Source: Chaetoderma sp. LZ-2023a
Lineage: Eukaryota > Mollusca > Caudofoveata > Chaetodermatida > Chaetodermatidae
Length of the DNA stretch: 64,000 nt
Reading direction: 5' to 3'
Assembly: GCA_034401795.1 (NCBI GenBank)
Contig: CM067370.1
Location: 64,699,439-64,763,438 of the forward strand
Shown here: in pieces, positions 35,363 to 47,214 of the stretch
Position numbering within the stretch: position 1 is the first letter of the stretch
Layout of the letters: each line of letters begins with the position of its first letter
Notes under the pieces: model-generated
What the model was told of the DNA's origin: nothing
The model's database searches: none
Seen by the model: the letters and a program-made list of their open reading frames with translations, nothing else
Translations under genes and position numbers: made by a program

Positions 35363-36209
35363 TGGAAATGAATTGGGATTATTTGCGAAAACGCATTTAC
35401 TAAATCTAGGAGCGCTTAACTTGGAGCCGTGCTTATCACTCCGCCGTGTGTCAACTGTGTGTGCAGGTATGCCGCATAGGCCTCCATGAATATAACGAAA
35501 ACACACCTGAATATAGTTTTGTAAGTGGTCTGAATATTATTCTCTATAGGCGCCGATGTAGCGCGATTAACTCGCCACTGATAATTCACTATTGATCCTT
35601 TTGAAAATGTTAAACATGTATTTGAAAGCCACTTTTTTCTGGTGGAAGCAACAAGTTTCGGTCAAAATGATTGCAAAATACACTGCCGGTTTCCAAGGTA
35701 GCAATACGATGCCTTCTGAATATTTTGACATTCGCGTGACTGAATATAGACCATGTCTCTGGAAACAACGGCTTTCAGTAAAATTGTTTTAAAACTAGAC
35801 AATATTTTACCTGTAGGACGCAGTGTCTAATCAGCTTAGCGCGAATATAACTGCGCTTATACGACCGGCTAGAGCGGGTATTATTTATTCGCTCATCATG
35901 CACCGGAGTGCATGGGTCCAACTTCGCCACTAATTGGTTCCCGCCAGAATGCCATAAATGGTATTCAGCTGCTTTTTCCTAATTATTCTGATTTGTTTCT
36001 GTCTTTCACTGGTGGGTATAGGTTGATTATTATATAAAGCTGTTATTCAAGAGCATATGTTACTTCTCTTATCCTTCATCAATTCCAATTCTTGAGTCCT
36101 AAGATTTATCAATTCTAATTCCAAATCCGGAATTGAATTGGAATTGACGCATCTATTCCAATTCCAATCGGAATTGATCCCAACCATGCGGCCAGACATT
36201 ATATTTTGA
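35363..36209. other. No gene recognised; palindromic AATTCC/GGAATT-rich patch
   Basis: 36,075-36,185 is full of 'AATTCCAATT' and 'GGAATTGA' in both orientations and could fold on itself. The rest of the interval has no recognisable content. Confidence 0.45.
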
Positions 36210-37230
36210 TTGATCCACGGCGGCCATGATTATTTACGTATCAACATCCATTGACCAAACTTAAATGACCCTTAGTACCTAACTATATCTTCCAAATTCC
36301 AGTCCGATACATTTAGTCATGTTAGTGGTTCTGGAGAACTCGTTTTTTAAAAATTGTTGGTCATCCTAGATGGCCTCCAAAGCATTTAACGAATCAAGCT
36401 CACTTGAACAAATCTGGGCCAGTTGTTGCCCTAAATGATGTTTCATGAATTTTGAATCGATCCCCAAGTGGCTTCGGAGGACACTTGTAGAGACGTTTCT
36501 AAAAATCTGTTGAAATCCAAGATGGCCACTGGCCAAATTCGCTGATCGGCTTCGTTTGACCAAAGTTTTATTTCTGATGCCCTACGGATACATTCTGTCA
36601 AATGCAATTGAAATCGGCTCACCGTGGTTCTCGAGAAGACATTTTAAATGCCAAACTGTTTATCCAACAGTTTCGAAAGTGGCAAATTTGAAATCAGTAT
36701 ACACAAAAAACTATACATGTACCTGTAAAATAAATTTCGGCCTCAGAATCCATCAAATAAAAAAATCCAATATGGCCAACAAACATGCAACATGTTGAGA
36801 GGACTGAGGCAGTCATGAATAGAACTATCTCCCTTGAACAAATTTTAATGTCCTTTAGCGCCTAATCGTATCTCCCAAATTTCAGCATTTCTGGAGAAGT
36901 CGTTTTCGTGAAGACCAGGATGAAACATTTGGCCAATCAAGCTTCTTTGAGCAAACTTGGTTCATATCTTGCGCTAGATGATATTTCATAAGGTTTGAAT
37001 CCAAATGGTATCGGAGATTTTAAAAAACCGTTTCTAAATATCAGACAAAATCCAAGAGAGAGGCCGGTCAAATTGGCCGATTGGCTTCCTTTGTATGAAC
37101 TCGGATCTCTATACCCTACTGACATGTCCTGTAAAATTTGGTTGAAATCAGCTGTGGTTCTTGAGAAAAAGTTTCAAGATTAAGTTGTCGGACGGACGGT
37201 CATATGCTCACTTAGGCACGAGCTAATAAA
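36210..37230. mobile_element. Second mollusc-type repeat element, diverged tandem units
   Basis: Repeated phrases include 'CTAACTATATCTTCCAAATT' and 'CTAATCGTATCTCCCAAATT', 'GATGTTTCATGAATTTTGAA' and 'GATATTTCATAAGGTTTGAA', and 'TTCTGGAGAA(C/G)TCGTTTT'. They mark diverged units, and the block ends 'TTGTCGGACGGACGGTCATA' then 'GCTCACTTAGGCACGAGCTAA'. The closing sequence is a variant of the tail at 35.3 kb. A further unit-like phrase ('TAATTATATCTCCCAAATTT') appears at 37,638. Short open frames within it are not genes. Confidence 0.65.
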
Positions 37231-37966
37231 TAGCAATGTGCAGGCGAAGAAAAAAGTATTTTTTTTATTTAATGCTAGAATGACTAGCTGGATTATTTAA
37301 GTCAGTCATTCAAGTGGGAAAATTAATAAAATGGCCATCTGGCCATCTGGCCTGTAAATGTACATGTGCATGACCAGTTTCCTGACCAGTCATGTCCTCC
37401 ATCAGGCATGTCAACTGGTTAGATTTACATTATTGCTCACCACTTATCAGACCCGGGATCCATCAATGCCCCTAGAAGCAGGAGTTTTGAAATCTGAGAC
37501 AGATTTTGAGCCATTTCAGAGCTTTGATAGCATCATAAGATCTCATAGATAGCCATAAAATGTCACAGAATTCATCTCTGAAAGATTGTCAAATTAATTT
37601 AAAAGATGAACTGAAAAAATGGCCTTTAGTCCCTAATTATATCTCCCAAATTTTGTTCTGACTTGTACAGCTATTCTTACGCACATGCGAGGGTATATTC
37701 ATGTGCTATGAAGAAAGCAATAGCATACACATTTATGTACCCATCCATCTTAGTGCAAGAGGTAATAATGCAACTAGAGGAATGCTGATTATGATGGTGG
37801 GGAAACACTGTATGTTTTTGTTTGAACATGAAAACGAGGCCTGAATATGGTTACGTTGACACAACTGACAACTATTGCGCTACAGTTGACACACGTGGCT
37901 AGATTGTCATTAATGGTGTCTGAAAACGAAGTTTAACATCTGTGCACGAGTTTGAGACTGTCATTA
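37231..37966. other. Intergenic; repeat fragments only
   Basis: Contains 'GAATGACTAGCTGG...CAGTCATTCAAG', a relative of the phrase at 4.87 and 40.77 kb, and a stray unit of the neighbouring repeat at 37,638. This side of the transposase should hold one transposon end, but no inverted terminal match to the right flank was found. Confidence 0.45.
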
Positions 37967-38992
37967 TTAATACCGGGTATATCCACCTTGTGCCTGGATG
38001 ACGGCCTGGACACGACGTCTCATGCTGGTCACCAACCGACTGATACGCCATTGTGGTATTCGTTGCCATTCAAGATGGAGTGCGTCTGTTAATTCCTGTA
38101 TGTTCTGCACAGGAGGATCCCTCCTTCTCACCATGTTTCCCAGAATGTCCCAGATATGCTCAATAGGGTTCATGTCAGGGCTCCTTGCTGGCCATGGTAG
38201 GGTTTCGATGGCATTCTGGCGGAGGTATTCATGCACAGCTCTAGCACGATGTGGCCGGGCGTTGTCATCCATGAATATAGGGTGGGTTCCAGGTGCATGA
38301 TTTACAAAATGAGGGACCACAACTCTATCCAGTATGGATTCTTGATATCTTTGTCCATTTAGTGTTCCAGGTACAGTCAACAGATCCAGCTTACAATCAA
38401 ATGAGATGCACCCCCATATCATAACGGAACCTCCACCAAATGGAACTTCTTCCATGATGTTACGTTGGTCGTACGCCGTGCGTCTGGACCTCCATACACG
38501 AGTTCGACCATCTGTGGCATGAAGCAGGAACCGACTTTCATCGGACCAGTGTACCCGTCTCCAGGATCTCATGTTCCAGTGTCTTCTTTCGTTGCACCAC
38601 CTCAGACGCTCCTCTTTGTGGTGTGCAGTGAGGAGAGGACGTCTGACAGGTCTCCTAGCTTTCATGCCAGCAGCATACAGTCTCCTTTTGACGGTAGACA
38701 TTGACACTCTATTGCGCGTTTCCCATTGCTGGCTGAGCACTCTGCTGTTGGTGAATGGAGATCTCCTAACAAGGCGTACTAGGGCTCGATCATCACGGGC
38801 AGTAGTCTTCTTCGGTCTTCCAGATCTAGGCCTGTCCTTCACCTCGTTAGTTTGCCCATGTTTTGCAATCAAACGACTAATTACAGTATGGTTGATGTTC
38901 AGCTGTCTGCCAATCTCTCTGCATGACATACCAGTGGTATGCATGCCTATGATTTGCCATTTCACACGATCACTTAACCTTCGTCTTGCCAT
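37967..38992 (-). CDS. Tc1/mariner transposase, full length (341 aa), DD34E
   Basis: Intact single-exon transposase with the usual Tc1-family length. The enzyme cuts and reinserts its own transposon at TA sites. The N-terminal paired-like helix-turn-helix spans about residues 5-110, including 'MSCREIGRQLNINHTVISRL', a GRPR-type hinge ('RPRSGRPKKTT', 54-64) and a second HTH ('SMSTVKRRLYAAGMKAR'). Catalytic residues are Asp151 ('HWSDESRF'), Asp243 ('FMDDNARPHRA') and Glu278 ('SPDMNPIEHIWD'), with 34 residues between the last two. The Gly-rich 'FGGGSVMIWG' box is present. No stop or frameshift occurs, in contrast with almost all other coding remains here, so this is the youngest or best-preserved element. 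Start at 38,992 is the only Met before the HTH. Terminal inverted repeats could not be matched by eye. Confidence 0.97.
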   Translation of the reverse strand: MARRRLSDRVKWQIIGMHTTGMSCREIGRQLNINHTVISRLIAKHGQTNEVKDRPRSGRPKKTTARDDRALVRLVRRSPFTNSRVLSQQWETRNRVSMSTVKRRLYAAGMKARRPVRRPLLTAHHKEERLRWCNERRHWNMRSWRRVHWSDESRFLLHATDGRTRVWRSRRTAYDQRNIMEEVPFGGGSVMIWGCISFDCKLDLLTVPGTLNGQRYQESILDRVVVPHFVNHAPGTHPIFMDDNARPHRARAVHEYLRQNAIETLPWPARSPDMNPIEHIWDILGNMVRRRDPPVQNIQELTDALHLEWQRIPQWRISRLVTSMRRRVQAVIQAQGGYTRY

Positions 38993-40339
38993 AGCGGTTC
39001 ACAATCAAGAGCTAATTCTCTCTGTACAAATAAACCACGGTCATGAACACAAAATTCCTAATCTTGTCGCCTAAATCTGTATGTAATGTTCTACACCTCA
39101 AACTGGACTTTTACATAACTGAACACGTGTGCTGTTTCCCGCCACGCACGGACATCAAGCCGCGTGAAATCATGCATGCATGTGCATTTCGTACTTGGAA
39201 TTATGTCAGCTAACGCGGGGACAAAAAGTATGGCAGCCTAGTTGTACCATCATGTTTCTACGTTCTATTGTTTTTGCTGGTGCTTAACTTTTGCACAGGT
39301 GTATATAAATGTGTCCACATAGACACTTTCCTCTGGACATATGTGTAATTCTTTGTACATTTACCTCTCTGGTTACAATAGGTACATGTGTATCATGGTC
39401 ATCGGTGACTCCCTACGGAAATCAAATAAAATTCATTTATACATTTGCTCAGTTTTTAGGTGTGACTCATTTTGCTCTGGGGGTCGGTCATTTTGTCAAA
39501 TTTTTTTACATTTCAAACAAAGCTACATAAGCTGCAAATATATAGGTTGTCACACTTGATATCTTTCTGTGCAAAATTCTATATGATATGACATCTATTA
39601 TAGGAGAGCACCTCAGTTGTATAATTAGTGGAAGCATATATATATATTTAATACTCCCAGGGCTTACTCCACATGACTTGCCCAGGAAGTGTTTGTGATT
39701 TGTAAACAAAATATGTTGAATTTGAGTCATATTTGGAATATTTTGATTTTGTTCCTCGCTAATCCTGATCATTACAAGGTACAAGGTGAGGAAATGCATG
39801 CACATTTTGGTCAGAGTCAGGGATTCTCATAAGTGCCCTTTTGACGGTATATACGGCTGGAAATGGGTTACTTATAATTCCATAGTTTTCATACTTATAT
39901 ATGTACCATGTTAAGAGATCTGGAACAGAGAATGCTATTATATTGTGGATATATCTATATCACAAATCAGAGGGCGCCCCCTACACCCCTCCCCTGGCCA
40001 CTCTCTATATTACAATTGTGAAAATCAGATGCTCTGCATTTTGGTTCTTAAACAACAGAGAACTTTATTAGGCTTTCAAGAATGTATTCACCATTTCACC
40101 CTTAATAGCTTGGCCACAATACTTTTACTACATGGATGAAATATTCTGAAGATTATTTTAAAATTAATTAATACCTAGCAAGAATTTCCAGTGAAATTAG
40201 TTTCTTAAGATAATCAAGTCTATTGTACTGGTTATGGCTGCTTTGAATATGATAAATACTAACCTGAAGTGGTTAATAATTTAACCATTTTACCCTATAC
40301 AGACAAGAAATGTCAAATTCTCTATAATGTAAGGAAAAC
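38993..40339. other. Transposon flank and unassigned intergenic DNA
   Basis: 39,000-39,245 is presumably the transposon's 5' flank on the minus strand. A candidate outer end is 'GGGGACAAAAAGTATGGCAG' at 39,217, but its partner on the left was not found. The remainder has no domain-bearing frame; 39,306-39,560 frames are short and featureless. Confidence 0.4.
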
Positions 40340-40480
40340 TATGCTGAATATTTTAAAACTAATTTGACTCGCTCTGTTGCTGCTATAGGTGCAAGTCATA
40401 TTAGTTTCAAAATTTCAAACTGCTTTCTTGTGTACTTGGATTAAATTTGAGATACTGACAATTCAAGGGTTAAAAGGCTA
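40340..40480 (+). repeat. TGACGTCA-family repeat, partial copy 5
   Basis: 'GCTGAATATTTTAAAACTAA' followed by 'TTTGACTCGCTCTGTTGCTG' aligns with 15,440-15,480 and 10,515-10,560. The palindrome-bearing end is missing. Confidence 0.5.
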
Positions 40481-40769
40481 AGATGACATATTAAGACACA
40501 CAATTCGACGACAATCAAACATAGGTATTAAGAGAGGTAGGAAGCAAAACTAGCACCAGCTTTCATCAAATTGTCAAGTATATCAAAAACTTTATTTATT
40601 ACATGACTGCATTAGTGTGCCATATATAATGAGGGGAGGGGTGGGGTACACCAGAAGTGGAGGGATGGGTGCGTGAAACTCCAGTCAGAATTGGTTATTG
40701 TCAATGGAGTCTAGAACTTTTGATGGCTTCTTTGAGAAGTGGTCTTGAGGAAGGTCCATTTGCAGGTCA

Positions 40770-40880
40770 AGAGAAGACTATTTTTGAGAATTTATCACTG
40801 GAATGACTGTCTCGATACCCGAGCCAGTCATTCTATTGGTTAATCTTAAAAAATATCCGTCCTGAAAATGGACATTCAAT
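40770..40880 (+). repeat. Dispersed repeat, copy 2, with small inverted repeat
   Basis: Partner of 4870-4985. Contains 'GGAATGACTGTCTCGATACC' and, a few bases on, 'CAGTCATTC', so a 9-bp stem GAATGACTG/CAGTCATTC with a short loop. No coding potential. Confidence 0.5.
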
Positions 40881-41730
40881 GAGTAAATATTTTGATTTTC
40901 TTGACAAAATTTGACCATTACAGGGTTATCACTTTTCAAACTGTGCACGACTATTATTAATATGACATATTTTAAGTGATGTGGAGTACATACTCCGAAA
41001 AAAGTTTCATTGAGAAAATCTGAATTAAATTTTTGGGAAGGGTGGGTGAATCCGAGTTAAAAGCAAAAGGCTATGAGCGCCTATAACATCCATACAATAT
41101 GGCATTTGGAATTTAGAGGATATCCATGCCACATGAACTGCTCATTTCTCACTAAATACATCAATGAACCCCATCCCCACCCACCCATCCCATGATCCCG
41201 CTCAAAGTGTATATGCTCATCCTGCATATCACCACATTTAGTTAGATACGTACATAATAAATTGTTTATGGATACTTTCATAACGTTTACAAACTATTTT
41301 AGCCTACATGTAAATGATATAATATCCATGTGGAATATTGTGACAGTGAATAAATACAGGGATTGAGTATAGCGTGCATAGACTGTTTTATTGCATACAT
41401 TATTTAATGACTATACACATGACGTTCAAAATTATTCCTATTAGTGATAGGGATGATGAAAATAATATTTCCTGATGAGATCGGTCTGATAGATAATATC
41501 GGCTAAGATTCGGCCTCTTGAAAACGGTATATTTTACATAGGGCCCAATAGTACAAATGCGGGCTTACTCTACTTGTCAGAACTGGTGCATTGTTTCCGC
41601 ACCTGCTGTGCATGCACACTTCGGGACGGTGTTCGGATATATTAACATAATCCTTCAGGTTTCACCATCCCTCTGACATGTCTAAAGAAAGGTGGGTCAG
41701 TGTATATACTAAAAATAGCATTGGGGGGAG
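40881..41730. other. No feature recognised
   Basis: AT-rich sequence without domain-like frames or tandem structure. It precedes the integrase fragment, so the upstream pol region of that Gypsy copy is absent. Confidence 0.45.
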
Positions 41731-42410
41731 ATGGCTAAAACCCCTGCTTGGTTAATGTTAGGCCGTGAATTAGCCTTATCCTTGGATCTGACCATGCCCA
41801 GGATTCCAGGAGAGAAAAATTTACCATCTCTTTATGTGAAACTCATGTGGCAGCAGATAGAACAAGCCCATGAGCTAGTAAGAGAATCCTTATCTACTGC
41901 ACACCGGCGTCAGAAAACATGGCATGGCAGGCAAGTGCATGGAAACCCGTATGAGGCAGGAAAAATGGTTTGGGTTCACGATTCACGATGTTCTACAAAC
42001 GTGCCAAGTAAACTGAGTTACCAGTGGAAAGGCCCCTATGTGGTAGTAGGTAAGAAGTCAGACATGATCTACTAGATCCGCGCCTCAGATGGCCTGTCCT
42101 CAATCATCCACTTCGATCAACTTAAACCTTGTGTTAGTGACGACCCGGTACCATACCTCGGACTGGGCATTTCACGTAACACCGGTATACAGACGGATGT
42201 CTCCATGGAAACATGTATTTCCGACGTTAGTTCAGAGCACTACGGTGCCAGTTCAACTCCTCTCCTGCCAAGCCAAGAGTCTGGTGAACATATAACTAAC
42301 GCTGAGGACGATGACGAGCTACGTACTCGCCCTCTCCCCCCCCCCCTTAGAGTGGGTCTACAAGATTTGGGAAGCCGTCTCTGAAGACTTTCTCGTTTGT
42401 GCTGTCCAAG
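41716..42410 (+). pseudogene. Ty3/Gypsy integrase C-terminal fragment
   Basis: The frame 41,731-42,075 starts 'TPAWLMLGRELALSLDL', the segment that follows the integrase core. It continues with 'HELVRESLSTAHRRQKTWH', 'YEAGKMVWVHDSR' and 'LSYQWKGPYVVVGKKSDMIY', the SH3-like C-terminal region of Gypsy integrases ('G--VW------KL---W-GPY-VV'). A stop at 42,073 interrupts. The same frame then resumes with 'IIHFDQLKPC', the usual '-VH-DRLKP' ending, and stays open to about 42,385. No core, RT or protease precedes it. Confidence 0.85.
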
Positions 42411-43600
42411 GGGAAGGACAGAAATGTTGTTCGGCCGACCTCTTCCTATTCCCACCCACTTCATGCTCTTACCCCAATTATAGAGTTACCACAAGCGGAA
42501 GATGAGGCTGCCCCGGGCCATGTTTCTTGTGGGGTGAAACATATAATAAATAGCATGGAAGTGAAGAGGCTTGATGAGGCATTGGCCTGTTCCCGTCAGC
42601 CGGAAAACTGCACAACTCAGCGCATTCCCCCTCCAAGTCATCAAACCGCTGAACCACTCCCATTCCAAGTGGCGATCGATCCATTAGCCACACCAACGCC
42701 ATTCCAATTGGCGTCCCTCATCTCCACACCGAGTTCGGACATCACATGGCCCATCCAGTTCACACTCCACTCGTCGTCTGTTGACTGTCAATCTTCAGAT
42801 ATGAGTCAGCTGTTTCAGAGGAGGGAGCATCCCGCACCACAATCACCCCCACAGCTGGTGGTGGGCGGGGAAGCAGCCTGTCCAGCAGACTCTCGGCTCG
42901 AATATTCCTGGAACTTAAAAACTATGACACAGTACCAACTGTTGTAACAGGAGAAGACCATCCCCATCCAAAGAGCATCCCTGACCACAACCGCCCTAGC
43001 AAGTCCGCCCTCCCCATGAGCAGTGAGAACATCACATCAAGACACAGACAGAAAGCCAAGAGCATACAGAACACCCTTGCCCTCAACACTGGGTATGTAA
43101 ACTTTTCATTACGCGAATACTACATACACATTCGGTTATAGAAGGTATAACGAAGGCACGCAACACCACCAACAAGTAAACATAGCATCCACCTAACTTT
43201 TGTAACAGAAAAAGTGAACGACACCGATTTCCGCAACATTCCCTACCGCATGAATGTGGTGAGCTTATCACCCACCATACCCCAACATTTCCGCACAAGC
43301 AACAGAATCAGCATTCCCAAGCTTGGAGAACTGGATCTGCTCACTGCAATATGCGCCAGCATCACACAGCAACCCAGAGCTCCCTACAACAGAACACTAC
43401 AATCATCAGCACAAGTCAACGTTTTCCGCAAGCGCCCCCTTATCTGGTTATCCGGAAAACCGATCATACGGTAAGGAGGAGAACATTGCAGCCATCTACA
43501 GTACACACTACAAGGATGATGAAAGATACCGCGTCCCCTTGGAAACATTGTATGTAAAAACAGCTAAAAACAGGCACCTCAATCACATGCAGTAAGCAAG
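42399..43600 (+). pseudogene. Gypsy integrase tail and 3' region, repeated at the window end
   Basis: The frame 42,399-42,947 (182 residues) is Pro/Ser/Gln-rich like an integrase tail and overlaps the fragment upstream in another frame. Bases 42,711-42,842 are repeated at 63,866-64,000 (shared 'TCGTCTGTTGACTGTCAATC' and 'TTCAGATATGAG'). That ties this 3' part to the lineage of the 59-64 kb element. Further frames at 43,214-43,474 and 43,323-43,595 have no recognisable domain; a decayed envelope or tail gene is possible but unsupported. Confidence 0.55.
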
Positions 43601-45060
43601 AGAGCAAGATAACTGCAGTCTGTCATCGGTATCGCATAGGATTTTGCTACCGAAAGGAAATTTTATAATGGTCCGATTCAAGTTGTGACAGCTCCCGTCA
43701 TGGTTATCCTCGCCCTAAGTACCTCTGTTCTGTCTTTTTAAGTCTCGGCCATTACGGGGAGAATACATTCAATGTCTGGTAACGTTGACACCGCAAGCAC
43801 CGCAGTTGACACTTCATGACAGATAAGCAGCCACACGTATCAATCAAATTCACCAAGACGACAGAGACACCGACACTCAGGATGACTGTTTCCCAATCTA
43901 CATACGACTGTATTGTAAACTGTAAACTGCGGCACGCATTTTCCGAGCTGTACTGTAATAATTGAGTTTGGTCTAGGTGTGCTGAGACTAGTCCTGCCCA
44001 CAGAGGAGGATGCTTGGCAGTCCGCCCACCCGGTAAATATAGGCCAGCTTGGCGGAGTCAGTAGACTTGGCATCCTCAAGACATGAATCTGTTTAAACCA
44101 GACAATAAATTACAGTCAGCTATATTGTCCTAATTTTGAGTAAGAACGCGACTGTTCCACCGCGTATACAAATCATTAGTGCGTGGGCTGCTGAAGCAGC
44201 CTTATATAATGGTCCTAGATGTAGTGAAACGAAATAAATCTTAACATATGATGATTTTATTCCATATAAATTAATACAATTTTTGAAGTTGTGAAATTGA
44301 ATTAGAGGTACGAGTTCCTAATTCAAACTCACAACTAATAAAATTATATCAAAACTTAGGCAGTATAACATCATAGAGAATTTCAAATATTCTCTTACCT
44401 ATAAATTCCACCCAAGAATCAACACGAGCTGGAATACATACATCATACACAGGAGGAGGCGCATGTTCAAAATCACGCGCATAATAGGGACGCTGTTCTA
44501 AGGAACACAAAAATAAGGAAACATACTTCTATTTTTTGCATCAAATTGGAATAGTCAACAGTATCACATCTCGATACATAAACAATCTACCTGTGTTTCC
44601 GATCAACCACGTGCTTTCAAAACCAGAATCAGCTAATCAACACTTCTATTTTCCGGTAAATTATATCAAAGGCTATAAACAAGAGAACCGCCCACCCACG
44701 AAGCTATCATGACGTGATGGATGAGGCGAGAGGTGATGAGTCAGAGTCACGACTGCTGAAGCAATCACGTTCTCCCACACCCCATAGAGCGCTCCTGCCT
44801 GAAATTTGAACAGATGAATTTATAAGCATCTAACTTGAAAACCGCTTCACGCTAATTTAAAAAGCTGAGCGTCCACAGGAATAAATAGTTCCAGATTTTA
44901 ACGCCATTCAGAGGCGAATGAAGATGAAAGCGGCTATCCTTCCTTTTATATTTATATTTACCTTCTTCTTATGAAAGGAATATATGATTGGACTCCAGGT
45001 AATGAACGTTCTGTGGGTCCATATATAGTATGGACCTAATCACTCTGGAACTTTCGGGCA
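43601..45060. other. No gene recognised
   Basis: Mixed sequence. 43,770-43,815 contains a GTTGACAC repeat pair ('GTAACGTTGACACC' and 'CAGTTGACACTT'), and a similar pair occurs at 37,850-37,900, so it may be part of an element end. No ORF with a domain signature was found. Confidence 0.4.
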
Positions 45061-45079
45061 TGGTCCTCCGCCTTCATGT

Positions 45080-45130
45080 GACATCACCAAAGATTATAAA
45101 AGGATGAAAGCGGGCACTGAAATTTCATCT
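45080..45130 (+). promoter_or_regulatory. TATA-type promoter motif, LTR-like
   Basis: 'GATTATAAAAGGATGAAAGC' at about 45,091 is followed about 30 bp later by 'TTCATCTTCCCTCAAAACTC', an initiator-like pyrimidine context. A TATAAAAGG box without a following gene, in a region of Gypsy debris, suggests a retroelement LTR. No second copy was found to prove it. Confidence 0.35.
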
Positions 45131-46220
45131 TCCCTCAAAACTCGACACTATGGAAGATCACGCACTAGGCTACTTTCGTGTTGCAAACCAGTGTCTGCTG
45201 TTTTCTTATTATTAATTTCATGTTATAATTGGCTAGGAAAAGTATTATGAAGAGTTAGGACAAGTTTGGAAAGTTTAGTTAGGCGTGTGCAGTCCCACAA
45301 CTTACCATTATGCGGGAGTAGTATGTTGCTCGCAGAAGATCTCGCATCATCCGACAGCTCGGAAGAATCAGCACCTGTGAACTCTGGCAAAACGTATCCA
45401 TGTACCCTAACCTTATATGACAGCCGTGCAAGTATACATTTTCCAGAAACTCGGATCTGACACTCCATATCGATTGCGACCATCTACTACAGATAGCATA
45501 CTGTGCAGTCTGCAGATACTTATATTACACCACTCGGTACAGTGTTACACACGCCTTATCATACAAACATCGTGTGTTAATAGTAACTTTGAAACCTGGT
45601 GAACAAAATGAGAATATAGAGATCCTCGCACCACTCTTAGAAAATAGACTACCAATTGTATAAATCAGGAAGATGGCCAAAACTAAAGGGATGTAGAGGC
45701 GTCAACCTGACTTACCGCATCTGCAAACAACTTCTGCATCCGCATCAGCAACACAGTCAGCCATCATCACTGCACCAGTAGCCACCAACACGACACCGGT
45801 AGCACCCATAAAATCTGCACCAGCAGCAACTGCTTCATCGGTATCAGCGCCAACTGCAGCATCCACACCGGCATCCCCGCACAGTGACCACACCAGCAGC
45901 ACTCAACACTGCAACACCATCCGCATCCGGGATTGGACAACGAATATCGGTAGTGATAGCCACCCCTGTGACAATTCATGAGTTAGTGCTACAGGACATT
46001 TTGGACTGTTCCATTTCACCCGCCAGTCTATGAAGAGATAAGCCTCACAGAAACCACCATCACCATTTCCGCACACTGTACTAGTACTCCGACACCCACG
46101 CACAGCACTATCGCGATAGATCCTGCCATACAGAAGGCTACCACGCCGAACAGACCATACTCAGGTAAGTGTCAGATAGCTCACCAACCTGACATCCGAG
46201 CTGTGCTTAGAATATCTGCG
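45131..46220. other. Unassigned; Thr/Ala/Pro-rich coding-like patch at 45.7-46.1 kb
   Basis: 45,715-45,960 on the plus strand is GCA/ACA/CCA-rich and would encode a Thr/Ala/Ser/Pro-rich chain without a start. Its composition resembles the gag linker at 60.25-60.40 kb, so a gag remnant is possible. Minus-strand frames over it (45,702-45,979) are Ala/Val-rich mirrors. Confidence 0.35.
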
Positions 46221-46227
46221 AGTAGAC

Positions 46228-47205
46228 TTATTTAGGCCATGAAATTAAAAAAATATCCGCGACCACGGCATCACATTCGCGCATCATCACAGCCACACCC
46301 ATCACACCACTCACAAGTGTAGCTTGCGGGGGTATGCACTGGTCCGTCATGTTGCTCCATCCCATTGCACCACATGTACAGGATGCGCGAGAGGGCTGGT
46401 TAGCTATGGTTCTCTGGTGTATGGATCCCATATCGTGAATCTCCAGAAGGTACAATGACCGGCCTCTAGAGCTGGTGGAACGATTACGTTCCAGTGGGGC
46501 CATGCAACCATTGCCACCGAGATTGAACCTCACGGTCTTGTCCCAACTGTTCGTGTCACCAGTATGTCAGTCCATTAACTAATTTAAAAGTCTGGACATG
46601 ATGATATAATTAAGAAAAGTAATACCACTATACAAACAATGCTACTCGTCTGATAGTAAATAACATAGTACATAGAGCTACTTGGTGTCCTTTCTACGTG
46701 GTCTCGCCGAAGGTACCACACAGATTCGTAAATCTGTGGAGGTATCCCCGGAAGGGAGCATCGCAACGAGGCTACTTGAATAGTTTAATTTAAACCGATT
46801 ATACCCCCAACACACACACAAAATATTATTGTTGCGAGAGGAAAGTGCCTTGCGTGGGCCTCAATCACAGGAAAATGCCTTCAATGCCGAAGCGGAGGAA
46901 AAGAGCTGGCAAAAAGAGCCACTCTTTTGTTCAAACAAAAAGCTAAGTGCTGGTCAATCCTAGTGAAGCTATAATTAATGTGATGCACACTGGTTTACGT
47001 GAAGACGGGTCAGATGATTTCCGAAGAATTCATAGGTCAGCGTCGTATGTAGGTCCAAAGACACTGTATTGGTAGTTGCTGCTTTATTTATGTGGGCCTT
47101 CTGCTACATTCTAATCTGCCATTTAGCTATTAGATATGCTTCCAAGCTTTGGCCGCAAATGGCAGGGATTCCTACCTATCTTTTCTTTTAGACAAATACA
47201 TCTAA
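46228..47205 (-). mobile_element. Long Gypsy LTR, copy 3 (truncated)
   Basis: Reverse-complement copy of the 13.5-15.3 kb and 56.8-59.0 kb LTRs. Shared blocks on its minus strand include 'CTTCACGTAAACCAGTGTGC', 'TTCCTCCGCTTCGGCATTG', 'CATTTTCCTGTGATTGAGGC' and 'GGCAATGGTTGCATGGCCCC'. It also carries the conserved hairpin at 46,716-46,741. The LTR's 5' portion is missing, so the copy is truncated where the ATPase fragment begins at about 47,205. The frame 46,228-46,533 (minus) corresponds to frames in the other LTR copies and is not a gene. Confidence 0.75.
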
Positions 47206-47214
47206 CTGGCGAAG

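Noticed and set aside
37998-39074. Plus-strand ORFs of 79-167 codons over the transposase
   Set aside because: Antisense shadows of the intact Tc1 transposase.
39217-39240. Right terminal inverted repeat of the Tc1 element ('GGGGACAAAAAGTATGGCAG')
   Set aside because: It has the look of a Tc1-type end, but no complementary copy was found left of the transposase, so it is not listed as a confirmed feature.
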